Counted from the first letter of the stretch, positions 10,416-20,935 are shown. The stretch is DNA of 64,000 nucleotides from Stentor roeselii (GCA_006503475.1 RSEH01000151.1:1-64000); one strand, 5' to 3'. Made by a program: numbers and translations. The notes: a model not told the origin generated them from the letters alone.

Positions 10416-11090
10416 CTAAACGCTACTTATTTTTTCTAAAACTCTACTTTTCACTCTCTCCCATTCATTCTTAAGCATTCTAAACCAAGTAATATCACAA
10501 GGTTTTCCTTTAATAATCAACTGAGACTTTTGAATTCCTTCAAAAGTAAACCCAGCCGAAAGTGCAGTCATTTTAGATCTAACATTAAGATCATTGCATT
10601 TCCATTCAACCCTTCTATACCCAACACCAAAGGTATGACCTAAAATCAAGTAAATCATTTCAGTCGCGACTCTCCTCTTTTGAACAACAGGACAAATAAC
10701 AACATGTCCGATTTCGATTCTCAAAAACCCAGGAATATTGTTCATCATCGCGAAATACCCGATTTGCGAGTTAGTCTCAATGTCAAAAATGGTAAATAAA
10801 GTGAGATCTGAAAGTTCTGAGAGTTTTTTCATGGATTCTTCGAATAAAGACAGTGATTCGAAAGGACCGTCGAACTTGTAGCGCCAGATCTGCTCGTCGG
10901 CATCGTATTCTTCTTGAGTTTTACTACCGAGAGAATGGCTTGAACCATTTGTACGGTCGTAAAGGATTTGAATGTCTCTTTCTAAGTTGAATGGCTCGAT
11001 TTTTATGTGAAATCCTTGAAGACTTACAGCCTGGAACTTTTTTGGAAGAGTTGATGTTAAGGTGATTTCTTCTTCTGTCAACGGTTGCAT
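10416..11090 (-). CDS. RimL-like GNAT acetyltransferase, copy 2
   Basis: This 224-residue protein is closest to copy 1 (7804-8481); both start MQPLTxEExxLTxxLPKK. It keeps VEIGH-like IEIGHVVICPVVQ, the loop Q-K-R-R-V-A-T-E-M, GYRRVEWKCNDLNVRS, and a terminal DITWFRMLKNEW. Same assumed chemistry and unknown substrate. The acetyl-CoA loop differs between the three copies, but the subfamily itself normally reads QRTxAATEA there, so this copy looks intact. It converges with the F-box gene, 90 bp apart. Confidence 0.85.
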   Translation of the reverse strand: MQPLTEEEITLTSTLPKKFQAVSLQGFHIKIEPFNLERDIQILYDRTNGSSHSLGSKTQEEYDADEQIWRYKFDGPFESLSLFEESMKKLSELSDLTLFTIFDIETNSQIGYFAMMNNIPGFLRIEIGHVVICPVVQKRRVATEMIYLILGHTFGVGYRRVEWKCNDLNVRSKMTALSAGFTFEGIQKSQLIIKGKPCDITWFRMLKNEWERVKSRVLEKISSV

Positions 11091-11247
11091 TTTATTGGAA
11101 TTGATTAAATAAATCTGATTAACTTAGTGAATATTGTTATATATAACAAGATTATTTTATTTTTCGATTATTCCATGAAACTCTGTATTTCTTACAAGAT
11201 CAGAAATCACTAAAACATTTTTAGTTAAATACTTTATTTCAACCAAT

Positions 11248-11922
11248 TCACGGTCTTGGGTTTGATAATTTTTCCAGTATTGCTACCTTGGTATCAGGCC
11301 ATTCATCTTCAAGGATTCTGAGCCAAGCTGTAGTCCGATATCTTCCTTTGACCACCAGTTGACAATCCTGGGTACATTCATATTTAAAGCCTATTCTCTC
11401 GGCGGCTCTTCTAGACCGCTGGTTTAAAACATCACATTTCCATTCAACTCTTCTGTAGCCGAGTTCAAAGCTATGGTTTAGAAGGAGATAGTTGGCTTCT
11501 AAGTTCATATTAGTACCCTGAGCAAGAGGACAAAACACGACACTACCAATCTCCACTTTTAAGTGTTCTGGGAAATTACTCAACTTTGCAATGAATCCAA
11601 CTTGAGAACTGGTTTCTTTATCAAAGACAGTGAAAAATCTATACCCTTTGTTAAGTCTCTCTTGAACAGATCGATCAAACTCTGCAGCTGATTGAAAAGG
11701 TCCATAAGGTAAGTACTTCCAAACTAATTCATCACTATCATATTCCCCTATGCTTTTCGATCCTAAGGTAAAAGGCTCTCCATTAGTCCTTTGAAATAAA
11801 ACTTGTGCATCTCTGGAACTTTCGTACGGCTCAAGCCAAATAATCGATCCTTGGAGAGTCACTGGCTTATATTGTTTGGGTAAAGTTTTTGATATTTCTA
11901 GTTGATGCTCAGATATCTGCAT
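11248..11922 (-). CDS. RimL-like GNAT acetyltransferase, copy 3
   Basis: This 224-residue protein is the most divergent of the three copies. It retains WKYLPYGPFQS, VEIGSVVFCPLAQ, GYRRVEWKCDVLNQRSRRAA and a terminal TTAWLRILEDEW, the last two being nearly identical to bacterial and fungal COG1670 sequences. Its acetyl-CoA loop reads Q-G-T-N-M-N-L-E-A, unlike QRTxAATEA in the subfamily, so substrate or activity may have shifted. It lies 157 bp upstream of copy 2 on the same strand. Confidence 0.82.
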   Translation of the reverse strand: MQISEHQLEISKTLPKQYKPVTLQGSIIWLEPYESSRDAQVLFQRTNGEPFTLGSKSIGEYDSDELVWKYLPYGPFQSAAEFDRSVQERLNKGYRFFTVFDKETSSQVGFIAKLSNFPEHLKVEIGSVVFCPLAQGTNMNLEANYLLLNHSFELGYRRVEWKCDVLNQRSRRAAERIGFKYECTQDCQLVVKGRYRTTAWLRILEDEWPDTKVAILEKLSNPRP

Positions 11923-12010
11923 TTTTAGTATTGTTAATAAAATAAGAAAGTTTTCAATCCAACTTCATCTCCAATCATCATTTCATTAAAATAATTACTC
12001 AAAAATAAAA

Positions 12011-13171
12011 TCAATATCTCCAAATCCTTAAATTCGACAACGATTTCATTTTATCAATTTCAAACTGCAAATCATCAATTTCCATTTCCCTTAAATCAAT
12101 AGCTTCCCTTCCCCTTTCCTTAATCTTCCTAGAAGCCTTAACCATCCCATAAACACTCTGCAATTTATCCCTCAATTCCTATCTACCCCATACCTTTTTC
12201 TTTTTCCTAAGTGCATCTAAAACCCCAAAATTAATCCTTCTGTTTTTTTCCAAATTCAAACTTTCATTAATTTTAATTTCCAGTTCTTTCCGTTCCAAAC
12301 AAACAAGACTTTTCCTTCTCTTCAAACTTTCTTCCTTATTTTTCAAAATTCCAAAAATCCTATCTTTCTGTTCAGCGAAATTTTCAAGAATCTTCCCTTT
12401 ATCAAGTTCAAAATTTATCATGACTTCAGCGATTTTCTGTTCCCATTCAGCAGCGCGTTCATTTTTTTCCTCGATTTTTTTCTCGTATTCTCTTTTCGTC
12501 CAAAACTTGAAGCCTTGGGCGGTTTTTGAAATGAAAGACTTCAGATTTTCAGGGTTGAAGGCGGAAGGACTTGAGAGTCGAGAGATTCTTTCTTCCATTT
12601 GATATTGAATTACGTCTAAGTCGATTTTTAAAGTTGATATGTCAAGACTTTTGTAGGTTTTTATTCGTGAAAAGCCAAGGGTTAGTGATTTCATTGAGTC
12701 TGAAAGGGAGTTTAGATAGGATTCTTTTTTTAGAAGGTCTTTTGAGATTTCTTCTAGTTTGGACTTTAATTCGTTTAGGTAAAGCTTTTGCTTTAAGGTG
12801 ATCTGGATTCGCTCGAATAATGACTTCTTGCATGAGTGGATCTTTTCTAGTATTGGAGATAGACTGTCGTAGGATTGGAAGTGCTGAAGTTCGAGCTCTG
12901 ACTCGTAGAGACTTAGTTTTAAGGATCTTTCTGATAGAAGGAGTTTTTGTTTTTCTTGCTTTGAGGATTTAACTCGAGATTTCAAAAGTTCGAGCTTATC
13001 AGTCAAAGATTCTAATTCCTCATTATACTCAAGTTTCGAAAGATCTTCATATTTCAAACTTTCTTTGGTTCCCATGCAAGCTTCAGTTGAAGAGGTAGCT
13101 TCGGTGTTTTCTTCGTGTTTATCATCTGAATTTTCTTCGAATCTTGAAAAAGGATCATATCGATTTTTCAT
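12011..13171 (-). CDS. Coiled-coil protein, one 15-nt intron
   Basis: This is a 381-residue predicted product after removal of the intron at 12179-12193. Exon 1 gives 326 residues (an acidic disordered N-terminus to about residue 45, then long heptad-like helices). Exon 2 adds 55 residues (ELRDKLQSVYGMVK, later LREMEIDDLQFEIDKMK) that continue the coiled coil and end at a TGA. Without the splice the frame stops inside the intron after VWGR. Continuation of the same coiled-coil character and charge pattern supports the junction. Family not recognised; such proteins in ciliates are often cytoskeletal or basal-body components, but nothing here proves it. Confidence 0.75.
12179..12193 (-). other. 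15-nt intron (phase 0)
   Basis: The sense sequence is GTATGGGGTAGATAG. It ends in the TAG that would otherwise terminate the frame, and has A at position 10, like the two other introns in this window. Confidence 0.8.
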
Positions 13172-13432
13172 TTTACAACCAAATTATTTCATTTAAGAGT
13201 TTAATCAAAAATCCTAATTTTACTGAAAATTATTCCAAGTTGATTTAGGAATATAATCAAGAACTTTGCAAATTTAATTATTTTCAATAAATTTTTGGAA
13301 TTCAAAATCACAATTCCAAGAATTTACTAGAAATAAGAAAATTTCTAAAAAAGTTACAAAATTCGTAGAATAACTGGTGAATAAATGTCTTTATTCTAAG
13401 AAAAATTATCTAATCTATTAATTATATAAAAT

Positions 13433-16400
13433 ATGAAATACTTACTTTTCTCCCTGATTCTGTTAATCAAGACAAGCTCATCAAATATCCTAGAACTTCG
13501 ACTAAACCTCAACTTTGGTGAAGTTTTTCATGATTATTCAGATTCATCGAACTTCTGTGAAAATGGAATAAGCTTTGAAGACCTCTTAGGAAATACAAAG
13601 TTAAGTTCCTTAGGAGCTTACTTTTCCTCAACAGAAGACTCATTAATAACCCTTCCTCCGAACAAAGTTCAACCAAGTCATCTCCAACTTCCACCTACTT
13701 TCAAAGAAGCACTCTGGATAAAATTGACTTCCTTTCATTCCCATCAAATCCTTCTATCAAAGCATTCAGAATCCTTTAACTTTTCATTAGTTTTCAACAG
13801 TTCAAACCTCGAAATCTTTACAAGTCTTTCAAATTCCTTATCTTTAATCCAGTCCTTTTATTCAAAATCTTCAAACTTCTCAAATCATTGGAATTTAATC
13901 ATCTTAGAATATTCCAAATCTTCAGTCACCCTTCAAGTGAATCTCGAAACAATCTTAAAAGTTTCTCTACTCTTCCCAGCCCAGGACTTTTCAAGAGTTT
14001 CCCTTGGAGCAGAGAGAGACTCATTGAAAGGCTTCATCTATCGTTTTTCAATAGTTTCACTTTTATTTGAAGAAGAATTTTCAGAGTTTTACAGTCAGAT
14101 CGCACTTTTTAATGAAAAAGATGAAATTTTTGAAGAGACTTGCAGAGAGCACCTTGGATGGGCTTTCGGGAAATGCCTTGAATGTGAAGCGAAGACTTGT
14201 TTTTTAATTGACAGGCAAAGTCACCCTGATGATGAAGTTTTCAGTAAAAGTTGTGGAAAGTCGAAGTTTTACTCTTTTGGAATCGGGTGTGTTGATTGTG
14301 ATAGTCTTTGTGAGGATTGCCTGCCTTATGGAAAATGCACTAAATGTAAAGATTTAACTTTTTTACTTGATGGTCAAGGAAAATGCTCTTGTTTTGAAGG
14401 AAGTTTTCTTGATCAAGGAAATTGCATTTTGTGTAGCTTTGGATGTGAAAAATGTGAAAACTTTGAAAAATGCTTGAGTTGTAAAAAAGGTTTTACGAAA
14501 TTTCAAGTGAATTATGGATTTTTTTGCAAAATTTCAAGAATTTTGCAGGGTTGTGAAGATGGGTTTTATTTGGATTCCATGGATAACTGTCAGAAATGTC
14601 AGGAGTCTTGCAAGAAGTGCATGAATTTTACTTACTGTATTGAGTGCTCTGTTGTTTATTCTAGTCCTGTTGATGGAGTTTGTGAATGTCTGCCTGGTTT
14701 TTATAAGGAGGATAGAGGAGAAACTTTTGAATGTGCCGCTTGTTTGAAGAACTGCTCAACATGTGAAAATAACTTTTCATGTTCTTCGTGTTTGACTGAA
14801 TTTTCAAACCTTGTAAACGGCAACTGTGAATGCCCTGAAAATTCCTACGAATCAAGTAAATCCTGCATTCCAATAGCAGGCTATTTCATGACCCAAAACC
14901 AAACCAGTAACACAACAGAAAAATGCCATAAAACCTGCAAATCCTGCAAATCATCAAGTGCAGAGAGTTGCATCGAATGCATAAACAACATAAAAAAATC
15001 CATAAATCTCTGTTCATCCTGCGAATCAGGTAAATACCTCGACTCCTTAAAATGTTACGACTGTTCAGAAGACTGTTTAGAATGCAAAAGCCATTACTTC
15101 TGCCTAAAATGCAAAAACGATAGTCTCGAACCACTCGAAGGACTCTGCAAAATAACCTGTTCCAAAGGATTCTTCTCATCAAATGGCGAGTGTCACAAAT
15201 GTCCTTCTCTTTGCCTGGAATGTATTGAAAGTCAATGTTTGGTCTGTCAGTCTAACTCTTTTTATTCAAACGGTCAATGCAAGTGCGCACCTGGATTTTT
15301 TAATGAACAGGAAAAGTGCGTCGATAAGTTCTTTTATGGAAAATTGACTGAAACTCGAGGCCTTTTGAAACTTGTTTTCTCGGAAGAGGTAGTTGGAAAC
15401 TTGACCTTGGATGAGGTAGAGATTGAAAGAAATGGAAAAAAAGTAGATAAAGTTATTATGATTAAGGCGAAGCATGGGAAAGAGTTCTTGTTTTATTTGA
15501 AAAGTGATGTCAAGGGTGGAAAGAATGGGAAAATTGAACTTTTTATTAAAAAAATGATAGTTTTTAGCAATGAAGACTCGAAATTAAAAGATTATGGATT
15601 TCAAACTAATTCTTCGATTGTGGAACAGGCAGATTATGAGATTTTTTTTGAATCGGTGAAGAATTTGATTAGAGTTTTAATGGTTTTGACATTCGGGACT
15701 GGATTTTTTACGGATTTTTCAGTTTTTTGGGCATTTGTTTATTTTGTTCAGATTATCAGCTACTCTTCGTTGACTGCGAATGAATTGACTCCTCACCTAA
15801 AGATTTTTATGAAAAAACTTTATGAATTTAATATCGTTCCTAATCTTTTTATCTATATTTTTGATAGTCAATCATGTAGTCACCCTGGGAATGTTGAAAA
15901 AAATTTTGGGATTGAAACTTCAGTGTTTTTTTTAAATATTGGGAAGAATTTATTGGTTTTTTTAGTTGGAATGGCTTTCTGGATGGTTTTATCAGTTGTT
16001 TGTATTGGCGAGGAAAATGAATTTTACAAAAAAATTAAAAAGTATAGAGAGACGTTTAAAACTCATTTTTTACTTCGTTCCTTAACATTGCTCTATCTTG
16101 ATCTAGGAATTCACGGAATAATCCAATACAAATCAGTAACATTCACTCAGGAAATAAAAAGCCCATCATCATGTTACCCAAACATGATAAGTGGCTACAT
16201 GGGAGTCGTAATTCTTACTCAGATCCTGGTTCTCCTGACAGTTCCAGCGATTATATCCTTCATGATAAACTCACGATTAAAGATAACCCAACTGAATCAA
16301 GATTTCCTAAAAAGCTGGAGTTTTTTCTTCGAAGAGTTTTCCTCAACTAAAGGAATCCTAAGCTTTCAATTTTATCTGATTTTTTTCACTCGAAGACTAA

Positions 16401-16822
16401 TTTTCATTCTTTCACACATGCTTCTAAATGATTATCTTGTGATTCAAGGAGGTGCTAATATTTTTGGTTCTTTGATTTGTCTCGGTTATTTGGTTTATTT
16501 CAGACCTTTTACTGATGTTTACTTGATCATTTCGAATATCTTCTTGGAAGCAGATTATTTACTTGTTTGTATTTTTAGCTACTCTCTATTGTGGGATTTT
16601 GATGAGAGTTCGAAGGACGTGCTTGAAAAATTTGTCTTTGGTTTAAGCTTTTTAGGGATTTTTTTCATTTCTGGTGTTGGAATGGTTAAGTTTGGTTTTA
16701 AAGGTTTTAATACGATAGTCAAAGTGATGGAAATTAAGAAAAGTGAGAACCAAGCTCAGAATAGGGTTATGTCTGGAGTCAGTGTTACTACTTTTGAGGC
16801 TAATACTATTAGAAATATTTAA
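13433..16822 (+). CDS. Cysteine-rich multi-pass surface protein A
   Basis: This 1129-residue protein begins with a signal peptide (MKYLLFSLILLIKTSSS). A beta-rich LamG/concanavalin-like domain spans about 25-215, followed by furin/GCC2-GCC3-like cysteine repeats (CxxC spacing, C-x-x-C-x(5-8)-C-x-x-C) at about 230-640. A juxtamembrane domain comes next, then eight or nine hydrophobic segments at about 745-1090, and a short cytosolic tail. It is paralogous to 53210-57577: both contain YFxPF before the final membrane segments and the same domain order. Large families of this type occur in ciliates. A surface receptor or channel-like role is inferred; ligand unknown. The ORF is single-exon and ends at TAA. 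Confidence 0.72.
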   Translation: MKYLLFSLILLIKTSSSNILELRLNLNFGEVFHDYSDSSNFCENGISFEDLLGNTKLSSLGAYFSSTEDSLITLPPNKVQPSHLQLPPTFKEALWIKLTSFHSHQILLSKHSESFNFSLVFNSSNLEIFTSLSNSLSLIQSFYSKSSNFSNHWNLIILEYSKSSVTLQVNLETILKVSLLFPAQDFSRVSLGAERDSLKGFIYRFSIVSLLFEEEFSEFYSQIALFNEKDEIFEETCREHLGWAFGKCLECEAKTCFLIDRQSHPDDEVFSKSCGKSKFYSFGIGCVDCDSLCEDCLPYGKCTKCKDLTFLLDGQGKCSCFEGSFLDQGNCILCSFGCEKCENFEKCLSCKKGFTKFQVNYGFFCKISRILQGCEDGFYLDSMDNCQKCQESCKKCMNFTYCIECSVVYSSPVDGVCECLPGFYKEDRGETFECAACLKNCSTCENNFSCSSCLTEFSNLVNGNCECPENSYESSKSCIPIAGYFMTQNQTSNTTEKCHKTCKSCKSSSAESCIECINNIKKSINLCSSCESGKYLDSLKCYDCSEDCLECKSHYFCLKCKNDSLEPLEGLCKITCSKGFFSSNGECHKCPSLCLECIESQCLVCQSNSFYSNGQCKCAPGFFNEQEKCVDKFFYGKLTETRGLLKLVFSEEVVGNLTLDEVEIERNGKKVDKVIMIKAKHGKEFLFYLKSDVKGGKNGKIELFIKKMIVFSNEDSKLKDYGFQTNSSIVEQADYEIFFESVKNLIRVLMVLTFGTGFFTDFSVFWAFVYFVQIISYSSLTANELTPHLKIFMKKLYEFNIVPNLFIYIFDSQSCSHPGNVEKNFGIETSVFFLNIGKNLLVFLVGMAFWMVLSVVCIGEENEFYKKIKKYRETFKTHFLLRSLTLLYLDLGIHGIIQYKSVTFTQEIKSPSSCYPNMISGYMGVVILTQILVLLTVPAIISFMINSRLKITQLNQDFLKSWSFFFEEFSSTKGILSFQFYLIFFTRRLIFILSHMLLNDYLVIQGGANIFGSLICLGYLVYFRPFTDVYLIISNIFLEADYLLVCIFSYSLLWDFDESSKDVLEKFVFGLSFLGIFFISGVGMVKFGFKGFNTIVKVMEIKKSENQAQNRVMSGVSVTTFEANTIRNI

Positions 16823-17397
16823 TTAGAAGTAATAAAGGTTGATAGATGATTGAGTTAGTGATTTACTTTTAAGAAGGATGGAATTTTATGTTGAAATGAT
16901 TTAAATTATTTAGTATGTTGTTATATGAATCAAGTTTTGATTCATCGATTTATTTATTTAGAATAAATTTTACTTTTTACTTTTTTTTATACTTCTCCTT
17001 AACATCAAAATTTCATATTGCAAACCTACCTTAGATTGATAGTGAGAATAATTAACAAAAGACTTTAGTTTTAATAATTATATTAATATTTTGAAATATG
17101 TATTAAATTCTCTTTATTCTACAACTTCGCTAAAGGATATAATGGTCTTCTCCTTGATTTTAAAGATGTTCCTTCTTAATATTTCTTTAAATATAACTGA
17201 TCTATCAAGAATCCTGCAATTTCTTTCTTGTTGAATTAAAAACCTCGATATCCAATTTACCAGCATCCAAAGTGTTTTATCAAATAGGCAGAAATCCGTT
17301 GAATCTATTCGATCCTCTAAACCAAATAAACTTCCCAGCCTTCTAACCGATCCTTAATACCAAATTTCCAGCCCATCCATCTAAATAAAAAGAATAA
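16823..17397. other. Spacer; short hairpin, no gene seen
   Basis: A hairpin with 9-base arms (ATGAATCAA, loop GTT, TTGATTCAT) lies at 16925-16945, about 100 bases past the stop of the cysteine-rich gene. It could sit in that gene's 3' untranslated region. The rest is A+T-rich, becoming C-rich on the plus strand toward the next start, with no recognisable gene or RNA. Confidence 0.5.
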
Positions 17398-18348
17398 ATG
17401 AAGTCCTCTAAAACCCTTTCAAATCTAAGAACAAAGCCAGTTCAAAAGCGTCCAGAGCCATCCTCCAAAAAGCAAAGTCCTCCTCCATCTAAAGTTTATA
17501 TCCCAGAAATGCCAATGCAAGAAAGACTTCAAGAATCAATAACAGATTCAATGAGGTCAACGCCAAGCAAAGGTCAGATGTTGAATAATTTTCCATCAAT
17601 TTCATCATTCCAGGCAGGAGATTCTCCATATCGACTGAGTGAAGTTCTCAAGCTTCCAACATTTGAAAAAACGCAGTCAAGTCCTCCACCAAGTCTAAAT
17701 GACGAAAAAGGAAAAATAGTAAGAAAAGACAGCAGAAGCCAAACAACTGTCAATTCTCAGAACATCATGCAAGGACCTTCATTTTTTCCCCAGTCTTCCG
17801 AAAACTCGACAAGACGGGCACAAAGGACGAAGACTGAAGTTTATCGACAAGAGCCAAGCAAATCAAGTCAATTTTCTTGTTTTCATAACTATTCCAATAG
17901 CTTGTCGAATAACTACAACAATGAAAGAATTCCTTCTAGAGTTAACCAAAGAGAAAAAAATCTGATTAAAAATGAAATCGTCGTTGAAGAAATGAAGTTT
18001 AAACAAGAAGAAACTGAAAGGTTTGAACCCGAAAATAGCTCAAGTAAAAGTTTTGCCTCGTATTTGAAAAATGGAAGAAGGTTTAGTGTTGCTTCGAATG
18101 CCTCGGTTAATTCTTTTGGACTTAATGAGGCTCAGTTCGAACTGCTTAGTGATTTGACGAAAAGTGTTAAAGAACTTAATCAGAGACTTATTAGGAGTGA
18201 AGAAGTCACTTATGAGAGGCTTAAGGAAAATATTTCTTTGAAGACGAAGATTAAGAATTTGGAAATGAAAATTGATGAACAGCAGAATAGGAGAATGGAT
18301 ACGGAAATTACGAATCCTGGATGTTCGAATAACTGCAGGATTTTTTAG
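17398..18348 (+). CDS. Disordered protein with C-terminal coiled coil
   Basis: In this 316-residue product, residues 1-210 are low-complexity, rich in Ser, Pro, Gln and Asn (for example KKQSPPPSKVYIPEMP). Residues 225-300 form a predicted coiled coil (LSDLTKSVKELNQRL, later LKTKIKNLEMKIDEQQ). No known domain recognised. It converges on the TPR-like gene at 18369, 20 bp away. The start ATG at 17398 follows an A+T-rich leader; the frame closes with tandem TAG TAG. Confidence 0.6.
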   Translation: MKSSKTLSNLRTKPVQKRPEPSSKKQSPPPSKVYIPEMPMQERLQESITDSMRSTPSKGQMLNNFPSISSFQAGDSPYRLSEVLKLPTFEKTQSSPPPSLNDEKGKIVRKDSRSQTTVNSQNIMQGPSFFPQSSENSTRRAQRTKTEVYRQEPSKSSQFSCFHNYSNSLSNNYNNERIPSRVNQREKNLIKNEIVVEEMKFKQEETERFEPENSSSKSFASYLKNGRRFSVASNASVNSFGLNEAQFELLSDLTKSVKELNQRLIRSEEVTYERLKENISLKTKIKNLEMKIDEQQNRRMDTEITNPGCSNNCRIF

Positions 18349-18368
18349 TAGTGATTATTATTCATGGA

Positions 18369-19964
18369 TTATTTGTTATTAAATGCGCTGTAGATGCTTT
18401 TTTGGATCTGGCTCGGTTTCAACTTCGAAGTCAAGACACTTTTCACAAGTCCTCCAACATTCCTATTACTTCCAGTTCTTGTCTTCCAAAACCTATTATT
18501 CGAATCAAACTCTTCATTCAAAGTTCCTATCTGATCCTCAATTTCCAAATTAAACTCTTTCGCCTTTCTCTTAACAAGTGTTAATCTTCTCTGCAATACA
18601 GCTCGATGAGTTTGAGAAGGACTTTGGCGATTATTAGAAGGAGGAGAAAAAATCAACCTTTGATTAGGAGTCTTTTTCATATTGCGATAGGAAAAGTTAA
18701 TGCTTTTCAAGATTCCTTTATAAACTTTCGTCTTTAAAGAGCTTTTCATTTTAATTTCTTGCAGTTTCAAGTTATTTTCGCAGATTTTATTGAACCACTC
18801 TATTTTTTCTTCTATTTTTTTAGGAGAAAGACTGGTCGGCATGAGTTTAAAAGACCGACGATCACGTAACTTGTGGATTTCAAGTCTTTGCCGATCAAAA
18901 CAACTTGAATCAAATTGTTCCTTCTTTTCATTTTTTATTTGAATCCCTAGTTTTTTCGTCATTTTCCTAAAAAAAAATTCATCAGTCGTGAAAATTTTTT
19001 CAGATTCTTGACTTTCTAGAATTTTTTTCAATTTTTTCAGTTTTTCTGAAGAGTAGTAGTTTGAAGGACTGATTTCTTGAGATCGACTCATTTTCAGTTC
19101 TGAGACTTTCTGAGTGATAGGAATTTCTTTCGAGGACATTTGAAAAACTTTTTCATTTACTTGAAAATTTTCCAGTTTTTTCGAGTTTTCTTTAAAATTT
19201 TTTCCTTTTTTTGCTATTTTTTTTGGAAGATTTTCAAAAAGTTTTTTTTCATAAATCAATTCTTCAAATATCGAATTTTTCCCTAAATACTCTTTTCCAA
19301 TACTTTCCGCGAAATTAAATGTTTCCTGGCTTTCAAAGCCTAAAATTTTTTTGCACATTGCGATACGAAACAAGGCAGTGATAGAAGTCATTGCAAGTTC
19401 TTGAATCGTTCGTGATTCTTTGGAAGTTTTCAGAAGAAGACGAGATTTTACTTGCTTTAAGACTGTTTCGCAGCAAGAAATCGCGATTTGGTACTTTTCT
19501 GATGCGATGTACAATTCACTTAGACGAAGACGGCAGATGAAGTTCAAAAGACGACCGCGATTTGAACGAAGCTTCGACTTTTCACAGAGTTTTAATGATT
19601 CTAAAGCGTATTTTAATGACTTTGGACTACTGGATGATTGGTAGAAAAAGGAAAGGTTTAGGTTTGTGATTATTAAGAGCTTTGATAAGAGATCTGGAAT
19701 TGATATTGAGGAATGAATTGCTGAGTTTATCCAGTCCTCGAGAAGGGATTTTGAGTACTTTAAACGAACTTGCACGTGATATTTTAGGTTGATGTTCAGG
19801 AAATAACATAAACGCTCTAGCAGAGGAAGAGATTCGTTTATGGTCGGGTTTTTCAGGATGTGGTCGTAGATTTGGATTTCTTTTAAGGTTCTTAGAAGTC
19901 TTGTTGGCTTAAAATTGTGTTTTTCTGAGAGGAGTTTGTGTAAGTTTTTTAAGATTATTTCCAT
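18369..19964 (-). CDS. TPR-like helical protein
   Basis: In this 531-residue protein, residues 1-230 are helical hairpins of TPR-like character, with SPKSLKYALESLKLCEKSK and LSELYIASEKYQIAISCCE as the clearest repeats. The remainder is basic and largely disordered, with scattered Ser/Arg-Pro sites. TPR segments are protein-interaction scaffolds. No orthologue recognised. The product is acidic in the repeats and strongly basic at the C-terminus (LKPSQIQKSIYSAFNNK). Confidence 0.6.
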   Translation of the reverse strand: MEIILKNLHKLLSEKHNFKPTRLLRTLKEIQIYDHILKNPTINESLPLLERLCYFLNINLKYHVQVRLKYSKSLLEDWINSAIHSSISIPDLLSKLLIITNLNLSFFYQSSSSPKSLKYALESLKLCEKSKLRSNRGRLLNFICRLRLSELYIASEKYQIAISCCETVLKQVKSRLLLKTSKESRTIQELAMTSITALFRIAMCKKILGFESQETFNFAESIGKEYLGKNSIFEELIYEKKLFENLPKKIAKKGKNFKENSKKLENFQVNEKVFQMSSKEIPITQKVSELKMSRSQEISPSNYYSSEKLKKLKKILESQESEKIFTTDEFFFRKMTKKLGIQIKNEKKEQFDSSCFDRQRLEIHKLRDRRSFKLMPTSLSPKKIEEKIEWFNKICENNLKLQEIKMKSSLKTKVYKGILKSINFSYRNMKKTPNQRLIFSPPSNNRQSPSQTHRAVLQRRLTLVKRKAKEFNLEIEDQIGTLNEEFDSNNRFWKTRTGSNRNVGGLVKSVLTSKLKPSQIQKSIYSAFNNK

Positions 19965-20015
19965 TTGATTATGATAAGAGATTTAAATAACATCTGTTTT
20001 TCACACAATGTTAAA

Positions 20016-20756
20016 CTATTCAAATATTAATGATCTTTTTGATAAGTTCATCTTGTAACTTGGCTTCAAGATTTCCTGAATATCATCGATTGAAATCTGT
20101 TGCTTTTTCGGTCTAAACTTTTTCGATTCCAAGCCAGAGTCTTTGTTTTTATCCATTTCTCTAAAAGTTGCAATGAGCTTAAACTTACTTTTTTCATTAT
20201 CATAACTTTTAATAAGTGGTTCATGTTTTAAACAATTCAAATTTCCTGCATCAGTCTCAAAAACCATTAAATTTTTTGAATCGTTTTTAAAACTTGATGA
20301 AAAAACTTTGCCTGGTTTTTGCTTTCTGAGGTACTTTTGCTGAATTCTGTATTGTTTTTTATAAGAATTGAAGTTTTCAATATCGGAATCTTCTGGATTT
20401 TCAATAAAATGCTTGCGACTGAAATCAACTTCATCGTAATTAAGGTGTCTTCCAAAAGGAAGTTTTGGTAGATTCAAGATTTTCACTCCTTCTGGATTCA
20501 TTTTTCTTCCTTTGATGAACTTGTTGTGTTTTATTGGGTTTCGAATGGGATGAGGTTCTTCGAAATCGAATGACTCGTCTCGAAGTTTAAGTTTTTCTAA
20601 CATATCAATATAAGTCGGTGATAAAGACTTATTGTAAACAGCTTGAGAAAACTTCATGATCTTTTTGCTCAGAGTCTGTTTCAAATGGTTCTTGTTAGAC
20701 CTTAAACTAGGTTCAGGTGTAAAGTGTTTAGGAAGTTTTAAAATTTTTCCTTGCAT
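20016..20756 (-). CDS. Basic hypothetical protein
   Basis: This is a 246-residue product from the first in-frame ATG (MQGKILKLPKHF). The frame is open 45 bases further up, but only to a TTG, which is unlikely to be used in a ciliate. It is Lys/Arg-rich with short conserved-looking segments such as SPTYIDMLEKLKLRDESF and VKILNLPKLPFGRHLNYDEV. No domain recognised. It shares a 179-bp divergent spacer with the gene at 20936. Confidence 0.55.
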   Translation of the reverse strand: MQGKILKLPKHFTPEPSLRSNKNHLKQTLSKKIMKFSQAVYNKSLSPTYIDMLEKLKLRDESFDFEEPHPIRNPIKHNKFIKGRKMNPEGVKILNLPKLPFGRHLNYDEVDFSRKHFIENPEDSDIENFNSYKKQYRIQQKYLRKQKPGKVFSSSFKNDSKNLMVFETDAGNLNCLKHEPLIKSYDNEKSKFKLIATFREMDKNKDSGLESKKFRPKKQQISIDDIQEILKPSYKMNLSKRSLIFE

Positions 20757-20935
20757 GTCTAACAAAATCTTTAATGGAATAATAATTCCCAACTTTCCCA
20801 AAAATCTTAAACCAAACCATTTCCATAGTTCCCTAAATTCAAACCAAATAACTAAATCCTCAACTAAAGTCCTTCCAACCCTAAAAATTTTCTAATCCAA
20901 ATGATAAAATATCCCCATTTCTAAGAAACATTTAA

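Noticed and set aside
20757-20801. Extension of the gene at 20016-20756 to 20801
   Set aside because: The codon there is TTG, not ATG. A separate upstream ATG frame (about 30 codons) cannot be joined by a 15-16-nt GT-AG intron.
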